Source: Oligoflexia bacterium
Lineage (GTDB): Bacteria > Bdellovibrionota > Bacteriovoracia > Bacteriovoracales > Bacteriovoracaceae
DNA length: 53,276 nt
Assembly: GCA_015232355.1 (NCBI GenBank)
Contig: JADFZW010000032.1
Coordinates: 1-53,276, forward strand
Reading direction: 5' to 3'
Positions 17,863 to 25,900 of the stretch are shown here, in pieces. Positions within the stretch are counted from its first letter, which is position 1. Each line of letters begins with the position of its first letter. The position numbers and the translations under genes are program-made. The notes beneath the pieces were generated by a model, which worked only from the letters and a program-made list of their open reading frames with translations, was not told the DNA's origin and made no database searches.

Positions 17863-20340
17863 TTAGTTAAGTCCTTTGATGTTTGCTTGTAAATAGGCCA
17901 TCACTTCTTTGTGTCCTTTGCTTTTTGCAAAAAAATAGGCGTTTCGTCCCTTATAGTCTTGTGAGTTTAATGGGATTTTAAGATTTGCCAATTTCGAGAG
18001 AGTATATAGATTTCCTACACTGGCACTAAACATAATCAAATCCATTCCCTGATCCATCTTTAAATTTAGATGTGCTTCTCTTTGAACTAGGAAATCAAAT
18101 ATTTTGTGATGATGATGATTAATGGCCATTACAATTGGAGTTCTTCTTTTCGAATCCATTGCATTTATTCCCGACCCTAGATTGGTAAAGATGTTTACAA
18201 TATCTAGGTTACCACCCATCGCTGCATAATGAAGGGGCGTTTTACCAAGTGAATCTTTTGCTTTAATATCGGCGCCATTTTCAACTAATAATTTTGCATT
18301 TTCAAGGCAGCCAAGTTGAGCAGCAACCATCAAAAGTGTTTTGCTATTTTTACTTCTTACTTTAATTAGTTCATCAATATTATCAGCAAATTTCCCTTTA
18401 ACAACAGTAACTGCATCTTTAATACTTTGAGTGATACTTTTTATGACTGTCTTAGCATTTTCATCTTCTGGGTTAAGATTTTTTAGGGAAGCAACTTTTT
18501 GAACATTGTCTTGTAAAACCATAGTCACACCAGTGATTACTTCGATTTTATCACTATCAGGAAGGTGTTCTAAACCAGCGACAAAAAAACTGAGTTGTTT
18601 GAAATCATCAACATTAGAAGAGGAGATATGCTTTTTGAAATTATCATCTTGAAATACTCCAGAGATCACATTAACAGATGAAGCGATTCCTGTTAAGGAT
18701 GAATCTCCAACTACAGCTTCTAATTTGGGTTCTTCATCTTTGCCGCCTGCTACAGTTACTAAATCATCAACTACACTACCAACAACATTTTCTTTACTTA
18801 GAGTTGGGTCCTCTTTTTCTTGTAAATCTCCAGTGAGAGCATGTAAAATTTCATTTACCTCTACTAATGCTAAAGCATCGATAATTTTTACCGACATATT
18901 ATCAGAAAAATCCTTCTTTAAATCTTTAATCAAACTTTGATGTTGAATATTTTTTTCTTCTGTAGTTAAAACTTTAAATACCCATTTTTGTGTAAGGAAA
19001 AATATTTTACTGAGTGGAGTAAAAGAACTTATCTCATCACAAAATCCTCTACCACTAATACTGCCATGATGTTCTCTTATGATGGCCAAAGTTTCATTGG
19101 AAACTGTAGGTAGAATTTTTTTAACCACTGTCGTGATTACTCCCGCATGGTTATCAATGGCACTTATTTGTTGGGGAGTACATTTTTTTTGTTTCATATC
19201 ATGTTCACTACGAACAGTTGCTAAGTTGTCATCTAATAAGATGTCATGAAAAAATGAAGCATAAGTTAAAGCTTGCATCTTTTTTTCTGTCCACATATTT
19301 AATAGTTTTAATACATGAAATGTCATATATGTGAGCAATTGAGATTCTTTTAGGCGAAAACTATTATCATTGGATAATAATACATTAATTAACTTAGAAA
19401 GATCGGTAGCATTTTTTGCTATCTCTATTAATCTTGCAATATTGATTTGAGACATATCAATTACTTCTTGATCTACGCCCACATCTTTTAATTTGGTAGA
19501 TATTTTATCCATTTGTTTATTTGCATAAAATATCTTCTCTTTGGTAACAACCTCTTGAGTCTCATTTTCCACTGAAGAAAAGCGTAATTGTTCGCTAAAA
19601 TTATTAACAAATTTCAAACGATATTGTGACAATATATATAGAGCTGGTTCCGAGGATATTGTAAGAGAGACCTGCTCATCATCTAGTTGAGTCCCATTTG
19701 CAAAGAGTAAAGTAAAATCACTACTGCCTGTTTGCGGATCTTTTTTAAAGATATCACAGGGAGCATATTGCAGATATTGAAGGAAGAATGATGGAATACT
19801 AAAGTAAGTTGGTAAAATCATTTCCGCCATTGCTTTAGAGGTGATTTTTAATAGGTCAGCAGATTTTTTTAAAACTTTTTTTAATTCTATTGGTTCCGTA
19901 ACTATTTCCATTGTTTGATCTTCTGTTGTATTTTTCGCTGATGATGTCGCTGCTGGCGATGGTGTTGACGTTGACGTTGGGGCCGTTGATGGTGCAAGGG
20001 AAGAATTATTTACCGCCGAATTAATAACCAGCATTGGAGTTTTTAATTTTTTCTCTTGTAAGAGATCATTTATTTGTTGAACTAAATTATATCCATATAT
20101 TTCATTGCGAGTGATGATTAAATCATAGGTGTTTATTTTTTCATGAAAAGAGGTGACATTACCTACATTTTTAACTACTTCTAATTTGCCATTGAGATAG
20201 ACGTAAATATTTAAATGTAGAAGTGCTGTTTGATTTGGTTTGTTTTCAATTAATAAAATGTTTTTGGGTTTTTTAAATGATACCTCATCACTCTTTCCTA
20301 CATCCTTAGGTGTTTCTGATGTTTTAATATTCTCTGCCAA
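17863..20340 (-). CDS. HD-GYP-like protein with C-terminal ankyrin repeats, family member 2
   Basis: Large cytoplasmic signalling protein (825 residues) joining a divergent HD-GYP domain to ankyrin repeats. TTG at 20340 is chosen: AAAGGGGG lies 6 bases upstream, whereas the in-frame TTG at 20358 precedes that site. Order: receiver-like fold (about 25-150) with a Ser/Thr/Pro/Ala-rich spacer, the shared family region (TYFSIPSFFLQYL, CDIFK, ALYILSQYRLKF), HD core with FFHDIL (His365), DNHAGVI and REHHGSISGRGF, a long helical region, then about four to five ankyrin units from residue 665 (for example GKTPLHYAAMGGNLDIVNIF). The GYP triplet reads GRGF. It lies between a chemoreceptor-like gene and ade on the same strand. 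Ankyrin repeats normally bind proteins; the partner is unknown. Confidence 0.8.
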   Translation of the reverse strand: MAENIKTSETPKDVGKSDEVSFKKPKNILLIENKPNQTALLHLNIYVYLNGKLEVVKNVGNVTSFHEKINTYDLIITRNEIYGYNLVQQINDLLQEKKLKTPMLVINSAVNNSSLAPSTAPTSTSTPSPAATSSAKNTTEDQTMEIVTEPIELKKVLKKSADLLKITSKAMAEMILPTYFSIPSFFLQYLQYAPCDIFKKDPQTGSSDFTLLFANGTQLDDEQVSLTISSEPALYILSQYRLKFVNNFSEQLRFSSVENETQEVVTKEKIFYANKQMDKISTKLKDVGVDQEVIDMSQINIARLIEIAKNATDLSKLINVLLSNDNSFRLKESQLLTYMTFHVLKLLNMWTEKKMQALTYASFFHDILLDDNLATVRSEHDMKQKKCTPQQISAIDNHAGVITTVVKKILPTVSNETLAIIREHHGSISGRGFCDEISSFTPLSKIFFLTQKWVFKVLTTEEKNIQHQSLIKDLKKDFSDNMSVKIIDALALVEVNEILHALTGDLQEKEDPTLSKENVVGSVVDDLVTVAGGKDEEPKLEAVVGDSSLTGIASSVNVISGVFQDDNFKKHISSSNVDDFKQLSFFVAGLEHLPDSDKIEVITGVTMVLQDNVQKVASLKNLNPEDENAKTVIKSITQSIKDAVTVVKGKFADNIDELIKVRSKNSKTLLMVAAQLGCLENAKLLVENGADIKAKDSLGKTPLHYAAMGGNLDIVNIFTNLGSGINAMDSKRRTPIVMAINHHHHKIFDFLVQREAHLNLKMDQGMDLIMFSASVGNLYTLSKLANLKIPLNSQDYKGRNAYFFAKSKGHKEVMAYLQANIKGLN

Positions 20341-20471
20341 CGTATCCCCCTTTAACAATTTATAACAATAACCTATCCATTATTATACCCATCGGAAAAT
20401 TTAATTAATGCTCAACTAGTTTTTTATGGAGAATAGATGAAAAAAATACCTTAAGAGTTACTAAATAAATT

Positions 20472-21773
20472 TCATACTATTTTCATAACTCCTAAGTGAT
20501 CCTTTAGTTTTAATTCTTTTTGAGTGGTCTTCTCTTTTATATTTTCAACTTCTTTACATAAAATATCGATACATTTTGATACCTCACTGAATTTTTCCAG
20601 CGAAATATTGCTGATATCTTTAGTCTTCTTTGATTGTTCCTTAATATCACTTACAATATCATTAACTTTGGTTCCACTGTCATCTAACAAGGTGTTGATT
20701 TCCAAGGAAGCATCTCCACTTATTTTTGCGAGAGATGCAATTTCTTGTGCCACAACTGCAAAACCAGTTCCATATTCTCCCGCACGGGCCGCTTCGATAG
20801 AGGCATTAAATGAAAGTATTTTTGTTTCAAAGACAATGTCGTTAATGATTTTTGTTTTGGATTTAATTTGAGAGATGATTTCAAAAATACTATTTAAATT
20901 ATTATTTGCGTTTTCAATAGATTTAACAGAAGTTACTACGTTTTCAATAACATCTTCACCTTGTTTATTACTAGATAGAATAGTTGATATGACCTCTCCG
21001 GATCTTAAGCTAAATTCGGTAGTTTCTTGTATCATCGCATTTAATGTTTTTTCGGCCTTAGAAACTTCATTATTAATTTTTAAAAAATTATTATTGATAT
21101 TTTCTAAATCAACAGATCTTGTTTTGATTAAATGATTTAAATCTTGATTTAATTTTTGATTTTTTATAATTTCTATTTGAATATCTTGATAATTTTTTCC
21201 AGTGACAGTTATTCCTAGATAGGAAATAGTGGTTATTATCAAAATAGTGAAAAGAGGTGGTAGAAATGCTAAACGAGAAATTTTTATTGCTGTTTGATCA
21301 ACATATAAATGTTTAGATAGTAGGTAAAAAGTCAGGATTGAACCAAGCATAACGATACCACAAAAGATTAATTGTTTTTTTGAACAAAATAACCAAGCAA
21401 AAGAGAGCACTATCAACATATAATATACATGAGAAAAGGATAGTATTGCTTGATCAGTGGTTAATTTACTAAAGTATCCGAAAACTACCACCACCATCAT
21501 TCCATTAACAGCAAATGTTGTTGCGATATCATGATTCCCTAAACGAAGGAGATAGAGTGAAATCATGCAAGTTAAAATTAATGAGATCATCTGAACATGA
21601 CCGAGAATTGTGAGAAAGTAAGGGGCGAAACAAAGTAATGTTGTATAAAACATAATAACCGAAATGAGAGCAATAATTAAAACATAGGTTAATGAGAGGA
21701 TTTTGTGCCTGATTAGTTGAGGAATTGTATAAAGATGTGGATTAAAAAAATTTATTATTTCTGTAAATATCAT
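20472..21773 (-). CDS. Chemoreceptor-like (MCP signalling domain) membrane protein, copy 1
   Basis: Membrane protein with about six N-terminal hydrophobic helices (residues 25-205) and a cytoplasmic coiled coil ending in an MCP signalling domain. It lacks the usual periplasmic ligand domain, and I see no HAMP. The hairpin tip is recognisable near residues 310-345: NDIVFETKILSFNASIEAAR, then AGEYGTGFAVVAQEI. Such tips contact CheA and CheW. At 433 residues it is exactly as long as the paralogue at 41568, with which it shares the stretch HVYYMLIVLSFAWLFCSKKQ. No CheA or CheW is in the window. The HD-GYP-ankyrin gene follows after 131 bases on the same strand. The signal may be sensed within the membrane. 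Confidence 0.9.
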   Translation of the reverse strand: MIFTEIINFFNPHLYTIPQLIRHKILSLTYVLIIALISVIMFYTTLLCFAPYFLTILGHVQMISLILTCMISLYLLRLGNHDIATTFAVNGMMVVVVFGYFSKLTTDQAILSFSHVYYMLIVLSFAWLFCSKKQLIFCGIVMLGSILTFYLLSKHLYVDQTAIKISRLAFLPPLFTILIITTISYLGITVTGKNYQDIQIEIIKNQKLNQDLNHLIKTRSVDLENINNNFLKINNEVSKAEKTLNAMIQETTEFSLRSGEVISTILSSNKQGEDVIENVVTSVKSIENANNNLNSIFEIISQIKSKTKIINDIVFETKILSFNASIEAARAGEYGTGFAVVAQEIASLAKISGDASLEINTLLDDSGTKVNDIVSDIKEQSKKTKDISNISLEKFSEVSKCIDILCKEVENIKEKTTQKELKLKDHLGVMKIV

Positions 21774-21930
21774 ACATTCATCTCCATATATTATTTCATT
21801 TTTATTTTCGGGATAATGTTTAAAAAGGTTAGAAGATAATTTAAGGATTTAAGGCGAATACGCGAGAGAGGAAAATATTACTTATTACATATTACGTATT
21901 GTTTGAAAATTAATTCTCAGAAGAAGTCGC

Positions 21931-21970
21931 ATCTATTCGCATTTATTCGTATCTATTCGTATCTATCCGT
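21931..21970. repeat. 10-base tandem repeat, 4 copies, over a stop codon
   Basis: Units ATCTATTCGC, ATTTATTCGT, ATCTATTCGT and ATCTATCCGT run head to tail. The last unit contains the stop codon of the HEPN gene (21963-21965 on the minus strand). Confidence 0.9.
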
Positions 21971-22412
21971 TAAAATTCTCTATTTTAGTTACCGTTGTTT
22001 TTAAAATAGGAAATGTGGCCATTATATCTTTATAAATTGCTACTAATTGTCCATCTAAATAATCATGAGCTACTTTATTACGTAGAATTTTTATTCCCAA
22101 CCATATGTTAATATCTTGATCAATAATATTCATTTTTGCCAATCGATTTAAACAATCTCGATAAGAACCATCATGAACTCCTTGAAGTAATAATTCAAAG
22201 GCTCTAAATAATCGATTTGTAATCAAATCAACAGTTCTTTCATAACGGTTGCAAAGAGCGTCGTATGGTTCTCGTTCTTTTGAGGTATAATTTATACTAG
22301 GATCATATGGTTCATATGATTCAATAGATGCTTCCAGAAGTGCTAACGATTTTTTTGTTTTATTTAAAATATCATTAAAATTATTCTGCAATTCACTTAC
22401 ATTCATCATCAT
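21963..22412 (-). CDS. HEPN-domain protein, HepT-like toxin candidate
   Basis: Small helical HEPN protein of the kind that acts as the RNase toxin in HepT/MntA-type systems. ATG 22412 is chosen (GGAG five bases upstream in the coding strand); two further ATGs follow at once, and a longer frame to 22442 lacks support. Arg111-x4-His116-x-Tyr118 (RNKVAHDY) matches the R-x4-H-x-Y motif of HepT, where Arg and His form the RNase site and Tyr is the residue AMPylated by the antitoxin. The start overlaps the upstream nucleotidyltransferase by 20 bases, which fits coupled expression. An alternative is the older view of such proteins as substrate-binding subunits of a nucleotidyltransferase. Confidence 0.8.
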   Translation of the reverse strand: MMMNVSELQNNFNDILNKTKKSLALLEASIESYEPYDPSINYTSKEREPYDALCNRYERTVDLITNRLFRAFELLLQGVHDGSYRDCLNRLAKMNIIDQDINIWLGIKILRNKVAHDYLDGQLVAIYKDIMATFPILKTTVTKIENFNG

Positions 22413-22752
22413 GGTTGCTCCACAACAATACTTTTTTTTCAATTGTTTTTATCATAGGGTTATCATTTAAAGGAGTTTCAATAAGGATGTCAATTTTTTG
22501 TTCCCCAAGTGCATTTAGGAGTTCAATTTTTAATTTTTTTTCTATTGACCATTTTTCCATAGAGTCAATTTCTTCTTGAAGATTTAGTAATAAATCAATA
22601 TCCCCTCCTGATAGTGCAAGATTTGTTCTTGATCCAAAACAATAAAGGGATGCTCGCTTATAATTTTTCAAACATTTATTCATTACTGTTTGGATGTTGT
22701 TTATTTCTGTTTGTTCTAAACGTACATCTGGTATTTTTTCTATTTTTTTCAA
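22393..22752 (-). CDS. MNT-type nucleotidyltransferase, MntA-like antitoxin candidate
   Basis: Minimal nucleotidyltransferase of 119 residues. The motif GSRTNLALSGGDIDLLL contains the GS and D-x-D residues of the pol-beta nucleotidyltransferase fold (spacing of 9), and a third acidic residue is plausible in KIDILIE. In MntA/HepT pairs this protein AMPylates and silences the HEPN toxin. TTG at 22752 is the first possible start because a stop codon lies immediately before it; no clear ribosome site is visible. It lies upstream of and overlaps the HEPN gene, the known gene order for these pairs. Confidence 0.82.
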   Translation of the reverse strand: MKKIEKIPDVRLEQTEINNIQTVMNKCLKNYKRASLYCFGSRTNLALSGGDIDLLLNLQEEIDSMEKWSIEKKLKIELLNALGEQKIDILIETPLNDNPMIKTIEKKVLLWSNHDDECK

Positions 22753-22810
22753 TTATTAATCCATTCAATTACATTACTTCATCAACTTGGTAAATATTTA
22801 TCATATTGTA

Positions 22811-22894
22811 ATGGCAAAAAATCAATTTTGCAAAAGTTCAGTTGTAACATGTTCTGATGATAAGACTGCGATCATTTGGGAGGTTATTTACTAA
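22811..22894 (+). pseudogene. Fragment of a WD40-repeat gene
   Basis: A 27-codon open frame ends in the pattern SVVTCSDDKTAIIWEV, close to one WD40 repeat unit (typically VVTGSDDKTARIWDV). No further WD40 unit is readable upstream in any frame, so this looks like the last blade of a lost WD40 protein. It lies on the plus strand between minus-strand genes and overlaps the end of the DTW gene by 4 bases. Confidence 0.5.
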
Positions 22895-23667
22895 AAGAAT
22901 ACTTTTCTTTTACTCCATTTTTTACTGTAATACGTACCATCTGCAGTCTTAAATATACCTGGACGATATCTGGTTAATTTTGGATTTTTAGTACACTCTA
23001 TTTGAATGTCGACAATTTTTTTTAAAGTTTCCATAAGTACATTTTGTTTTCCTTGAAGTGTTTCGTATTTCCATTTATCCAATTCATTTAAGAGATAGAA
23101 TATAGATTCTATGGTACAAAGACAATATTTGGCCGGTTGCTGTTTGATTTTAAATAAAGACAACACCCCTGGTTCAAAACTTATTCTTGGTAGTCTATGC
23201 AAGTTGTGACTCTCTCTCATCATGGATTTAGCACAAGACCAAGTTCCATCAATGACAAAGATAAGTAATTTTTTATTTTCAAGATTGCCTTTAGTATGTT
23301 CAGGAAAATCAAAATTAGTGATATTATGAGAATTTTTCCCTGGGTATAAGATCATAGGTAAGTAGGTTTCAGATGCAAGAATCTGGTTCACAATATCATT
23401 GTTATTAAAATTTTCACCGATAATAATTTTAGAATTCAAGAGGCAAATATTTGCTAATCGACCAGTTCCGAGCTGCTCTTTTCGTGCCTCTTTTGGATGC
23501 ATTAGAATTATAAATTCTGTATTGGTTGAAAAAGAAGAGATCTCATTGCAAAAACAAATTTTTTTAGAGCGAAAACATCTAAAACAATATTGTCGATATT
23601 TTTGTATTTCAGTTTGAAATGATATTTTTTTTTCTGCTTTTCTTTTTAAATATTGTTCTAGGTTCAT
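22891..23667 (-). CDS. DTW-domain tRNA-uridine aminocarboxypropyltransferase
   Basis: Predicted SAM-dependent enzyme that adds the 3-amino-3-carboxypropyl group to uridine in tRNA (acp3U), as E. coli TapT (YfiP) does. The N-terminal zinc-knuckle pattern is CFRCFRSKKICFC. It is followed by ILMHPKEARKEQLGTGRLA, a family signature. The DTW motif itself appears as DGTWSCAKSM, and LHRLPRISF is also conserved. The 258 residues fit the family. The ATG at 23667 lies 30 bases from the lipocalin stop on the same strand, so the two may share a transcript, though their functions are unrelated. Confidence 0.9.
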   Translation of the reverse strand: MNLEQYLKRKAEKKISFQTEIQKYRQYCFRCFRSKKICFCNEISSFSTNTEFIILMHPKEARKEQLGTGRLANICLLNSKIIIGENFNNNDIVNQILASETYLPMILYPGKNSHNITNFDFPEHTKGNLENKKLLIFVIDGTWSCAKSMMRESHNLHRLPRISFEPGVLSLFKIKQQPAKYCLCTIESIFYLLNELDKWKYETLQGKQNVLMETLKKIVDIQIECTKNPKLTRYRPGIFKTADGTYYSKKWSKRKVFF

Positions 23668-23697
23668 TTATTGATCTAATTTATTCTTATGAAAGAT

Positions 23698-24237
23698 CTA
23701 CATAGTTGGAGTTGTTGTTAATTTTGATAAATCAAAACCTTCTTTTTCAGCGACAGCTTTTAATTCATCAAGAATGCTTTCATCTAAAGTAGGAGTTCTA
23801 GATAGTATCCAAAGAAATTTTCTATCGGGAGTTCCTACTAAAACATATTTGTAATCCTGATCTAGTGCTAATATCCAATAATCACCGGCAAAAAATCCCC
23901 ATCTTTGAAAAAATGGAACAAAACTTACTTTAAGCTTTGCTTTTGTGACTTGATCAGCAACATACGCAGTACCTGTTGCCTCTTTAATTTTAGTTGGGTT
24001 GGATAGATCTTTACAGCGGTTTATTACAGAAACATAACCATTATCTAAGAGTTTGTAATTTGCTTCTGTAGCACCACATCCTTTTTGAAACCAGTTTGGA
24101 TATTTTGCAATTTCAAACCAACGTCCCATATACTTTTGTATATCAACATTATTTACGGTTTGTGGTAAAGTATTACTGTCGGCCATTGCATAAGATGCAA
24201 AAATCAAAGATAGTGTTAAAAATAATTTTTGAATCAT
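23698..24237 (-). CDS. blc: Bacterial lipocalin, Blc-like
   Basis: Exported lipocalin of 179 residues, a small beta barrel that binds fatty acids or lysophospholipids. A signal peptide (LFLTLSLIFASYAMA) precedes cleavage near ADS. There is no lipobox cysteine, unlike E. coli Blc, so it should be periplasmic rather than lipid-anchored. Family motifs are clear: MGRWFEIAKYPNWFQKGC (the G-x-W motif, near 36-53), NRCKD, GDYWILALDQDYKYVLVG and ILSRTP. The two cysteines probably form the usual disulphide. A divergent 234-base spacer separates it from the dehydrogenase gene. Confidence 0.93.
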   Translation of the reverse strand: MIQKLFLTLSLIFASYAMADSNTLPQTVNNVDIQKYMGRWFEIAKYPNWFQKGCGATEANYKLLDNGYVSVINRCKDLSNPTKIKEATGTAYVADQVTKAKLKVSFVPFFQRWGFFAGDYWILALDQDYKYVLVGTPDRKFLWILSRTPTLDESILDELKAVAEKEGFDLSKLTTTPTM

Positions 24238-24274
24238 AAAAAATCTCCTTATTATGTTCTTTTCTTTATTACGA

Positions 24275-24305
24275 ATTATGAAATCAAATTGTTTGAAATC
24301 ATAAT
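24275..24305. repeat. Imperfect inverted repeat in divergent spacer
   Basis: ATTATGAAATCAAA and TTTGAAATCATAAT match as inverted 14-base arms in 12 positions, with a 3-base gap. The position, upstream of both divergent genes (lipocalin and dehydrogenase), would suit a regulator-binding site, but the AT-rich background makes chance possible. Confidence 0.35.
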
Positions 24306-24471
24306 CAAAATATAAGGAAGATATAGTTTAAAGTAAAATCGATATATTTTATAGGAGTATAGTAATTTATTATATAAATTGTATTTTACAAAGCATTTAT
24401 TTGTACGATAGATATTTATACGATATTTATTCTTAAAAAGTTAAAATGATAGAATTGGAAATAAGAAAAAA

Positions 24472-25434
24472 ATGAAGGTTTTAATCTCAACGTATCCATT
24501 TGCAGAGTATGATAGATCTCCAATAAAACTTCTAGAAGAGAATGGATGTGAAGTTATTTTGAATTCCAGTGGTCATAAACTTTCGGCAGATGAATTAGCA
24601 AGTAAAATAGAAAATGTTGATGCTATTATTGCAGGTACAGAGTTGCTCGATCGAAAGTTACTTTCGAATGCAAAAAAATTAAAAATAATTTCTAGAGTAG
24701 GAATTGGATTAGATAATATCGATTTTACTGCTACAGATGAAAAAGGAATAATAGTTGCGTATACTCCCGACGCCCCCTCACTTTCAGTTGCAGAGTTGAC
24801 CATTGGTCATATCCTGTCTCTTTTACGTTACATTGATACTTCCACAGAGGAGATACGTACAGGTGTGTGGAAGAGGCATACAGGTCATTTACTTAGTAAT
24901 AAGAGAGTTGGAGTAATTGGAGTTGGTCGCATTGGAAAATTGGTAATAAAGATATTGCAATCTTTTAATACTACGATTGTTGCAAATGATATTAAACCAG
25001 ATTTTGATTTTGCCCAAAAATATAATTTTAAATTTGTTTCCAAAGAAGAGTTGCTTAAAACTTCAGATGTAGTAACCATCCATATACCACTTTATAAAAA
25101 AACTTATAACTTTATCTCCGATTCTGAAATAGATCTAATGAGAGAAGATAGCATCTTAATAAATACTTCTCGTGGAAATATCGTAGATGAAAATGCTTTA
25201 TTACAGGGATTGATTTCGAAAAAATTGGCGGGTGCAGGTCTTGATGTATTTTCAGAAGAGCCATACAATTCCGCTAGAGATTCAAAATTAGCACAAATGA
25301 AGAATATAGTTTTAACTGCTCATATGGGTTCTTGTACTCGCACAGGACGATATCTAATGGAATATGGAGCGGCCGAGGCAGTAGTTGATTTCAAATGTGG
25401 ACGAAAATTAAAAAACTTGGCAAAGATCGATTAA
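24472..25434 (+). CDS. D-2-hydroxyacid dehydrogenase (phosphoglycerate dehydrogenase-like)
   Basis: NAD-dependent cytoplasmic dehydrogenase of the SerA superfamily, oxidising or reducing a D-2-hydroxyacid. The Rossmann motif is VGVIGVGRIGKL (about residue 145). Catalytic residues are visible: Arg in NTSRGNIVDE, Glu in FSEEPY and His in TAHMGSCT. The N-terminal substrate domain includes SRVGIGLDNID. At 320 residues it lacks the C-terminal ACT domain of serine-regulated SerA, so the substrate may be 3-phosphoglycerate or another 2-hydroxyacid. The gene stands alone with long spacers on both sides. Confidence 0.9.
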   Translation: MKVLISTYPFAEYDRSPIKLLEENGCEVILNSSGHKLSADELASKIENVDAIIAGTELLDRKLLSNAKKLKIISRVGIGLDNIDFTATDEKGIIVAYTPDAPSLSVAELTIGHILSLLRYIDTSTEEIRTGVWKRHTGHLLSNKRVGVIGVGRIGKLVIKILQSFNTTIVANDIKPDFDFAQKYNFKFVSKEELLKTSDVVTIHIPLYKKTYNFISDSEIDLMREDSILINTSRGNIVDENALLQGLISKKLAGAGLDVFSEEPYNSARDSKLAQMKNIVLTAHMGSCTRTGRYLMEYGAAEAVVDFKCGRKLKNLAKID

Positions 25435-25719
25435 AATTTTGGTACTCACTGTAACTGTTTCGTTTATATATCAGTTTTGTTACTCTGTTGATTGACCATA
25501 ATAATTCTCACCATAAAAATACATAAAAAGTATTAACTTCCAATAAAAAGAATATTTTTCTTTTGTCGATTTTTATTTCGAGTGTTCATAGGAGATATTT
25601 ATCCTTAAATTTCAACTAATTCGACATGAAAATAAAATATGTTTTAAAGGTTTTCAAAGATAGTAAATTGATTTTATTTACATTGAGAGAATTTTTTATT
25701 TTGCATATGAGTATTGGAG

Positions 25720-25725
25720 TATAAT
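25720..25725 (+). promoter_or_regulatory. Possible -10 box for the racemase-like gene
   Basis: A perfect TATAAT lies 175 bases before the start codon. No good -35 is seen at 16-18 bases upstream, so the assignment is tentative. If it is real, the transcript leader would contain the whole hexamer repeat. Confidence 0.3.
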
Positions 25726-25830
25726 TTAAATCAGATATTAGGTTTTTAAATTTTTTTATCATTAATAAAAATAAAAATCATGGGTTAAATAATAATAATA
25801 AAGATGGGAATGAAGAGAGAATTAGAGAGC

Positions 25831-25884
25831 AAGAGCAAGAGCAAGAGCAAGAGCAAGAGCAAGAGCAAGAGCAAGAGCAAGAGC
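25831..25884 (+). repeat. Hexamer tandem repeat (AAGAGC x9) before a start codon
   Basis: Nine perfect AAGAGC units are followed by an AAGAGAGAGAGAGACT tail that reaches ATG 25901 and supplies the purine-rich ribosome site. A short upstream frame (ATG 25804, stop 25912-25914) reads through the repeat as alternating Lys-Ser codons and overlaps the start of the racemase-like gene out of frame. Confidence 0.92.
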
Positions 25885-25900
25885 AAGAGAGAGAGAGACT

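Larger units (their letters stand above)
25435..25900. other. 466-base spacer with repeat tract
   Basis: No convincing gene. It holds a plausible -10 box at 25720, a doubtful 32-codon frame (25626-25724) without a ribosome site, an AT-rich stretch, and a hexamer tandem repeat that runs up to the start codon of the next gene. It probably carries the promoter and leader of the racemase homologue. Confidence 0.6.

Noticed and set aside
25626..25724. A 32-codon frame in the spacer before the racemase-like gene
   Set aside because: No ribosome site, AT-rich composition and no recognisable motif; chance is likely.
25831..25884. Regular repeats resembling a CRISPR array
   Set aside because: The units are 6 bases and directly adjacent, with no spacers; this is a simple tandem repeat. 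None of the other repeats has spacer-separated units either.
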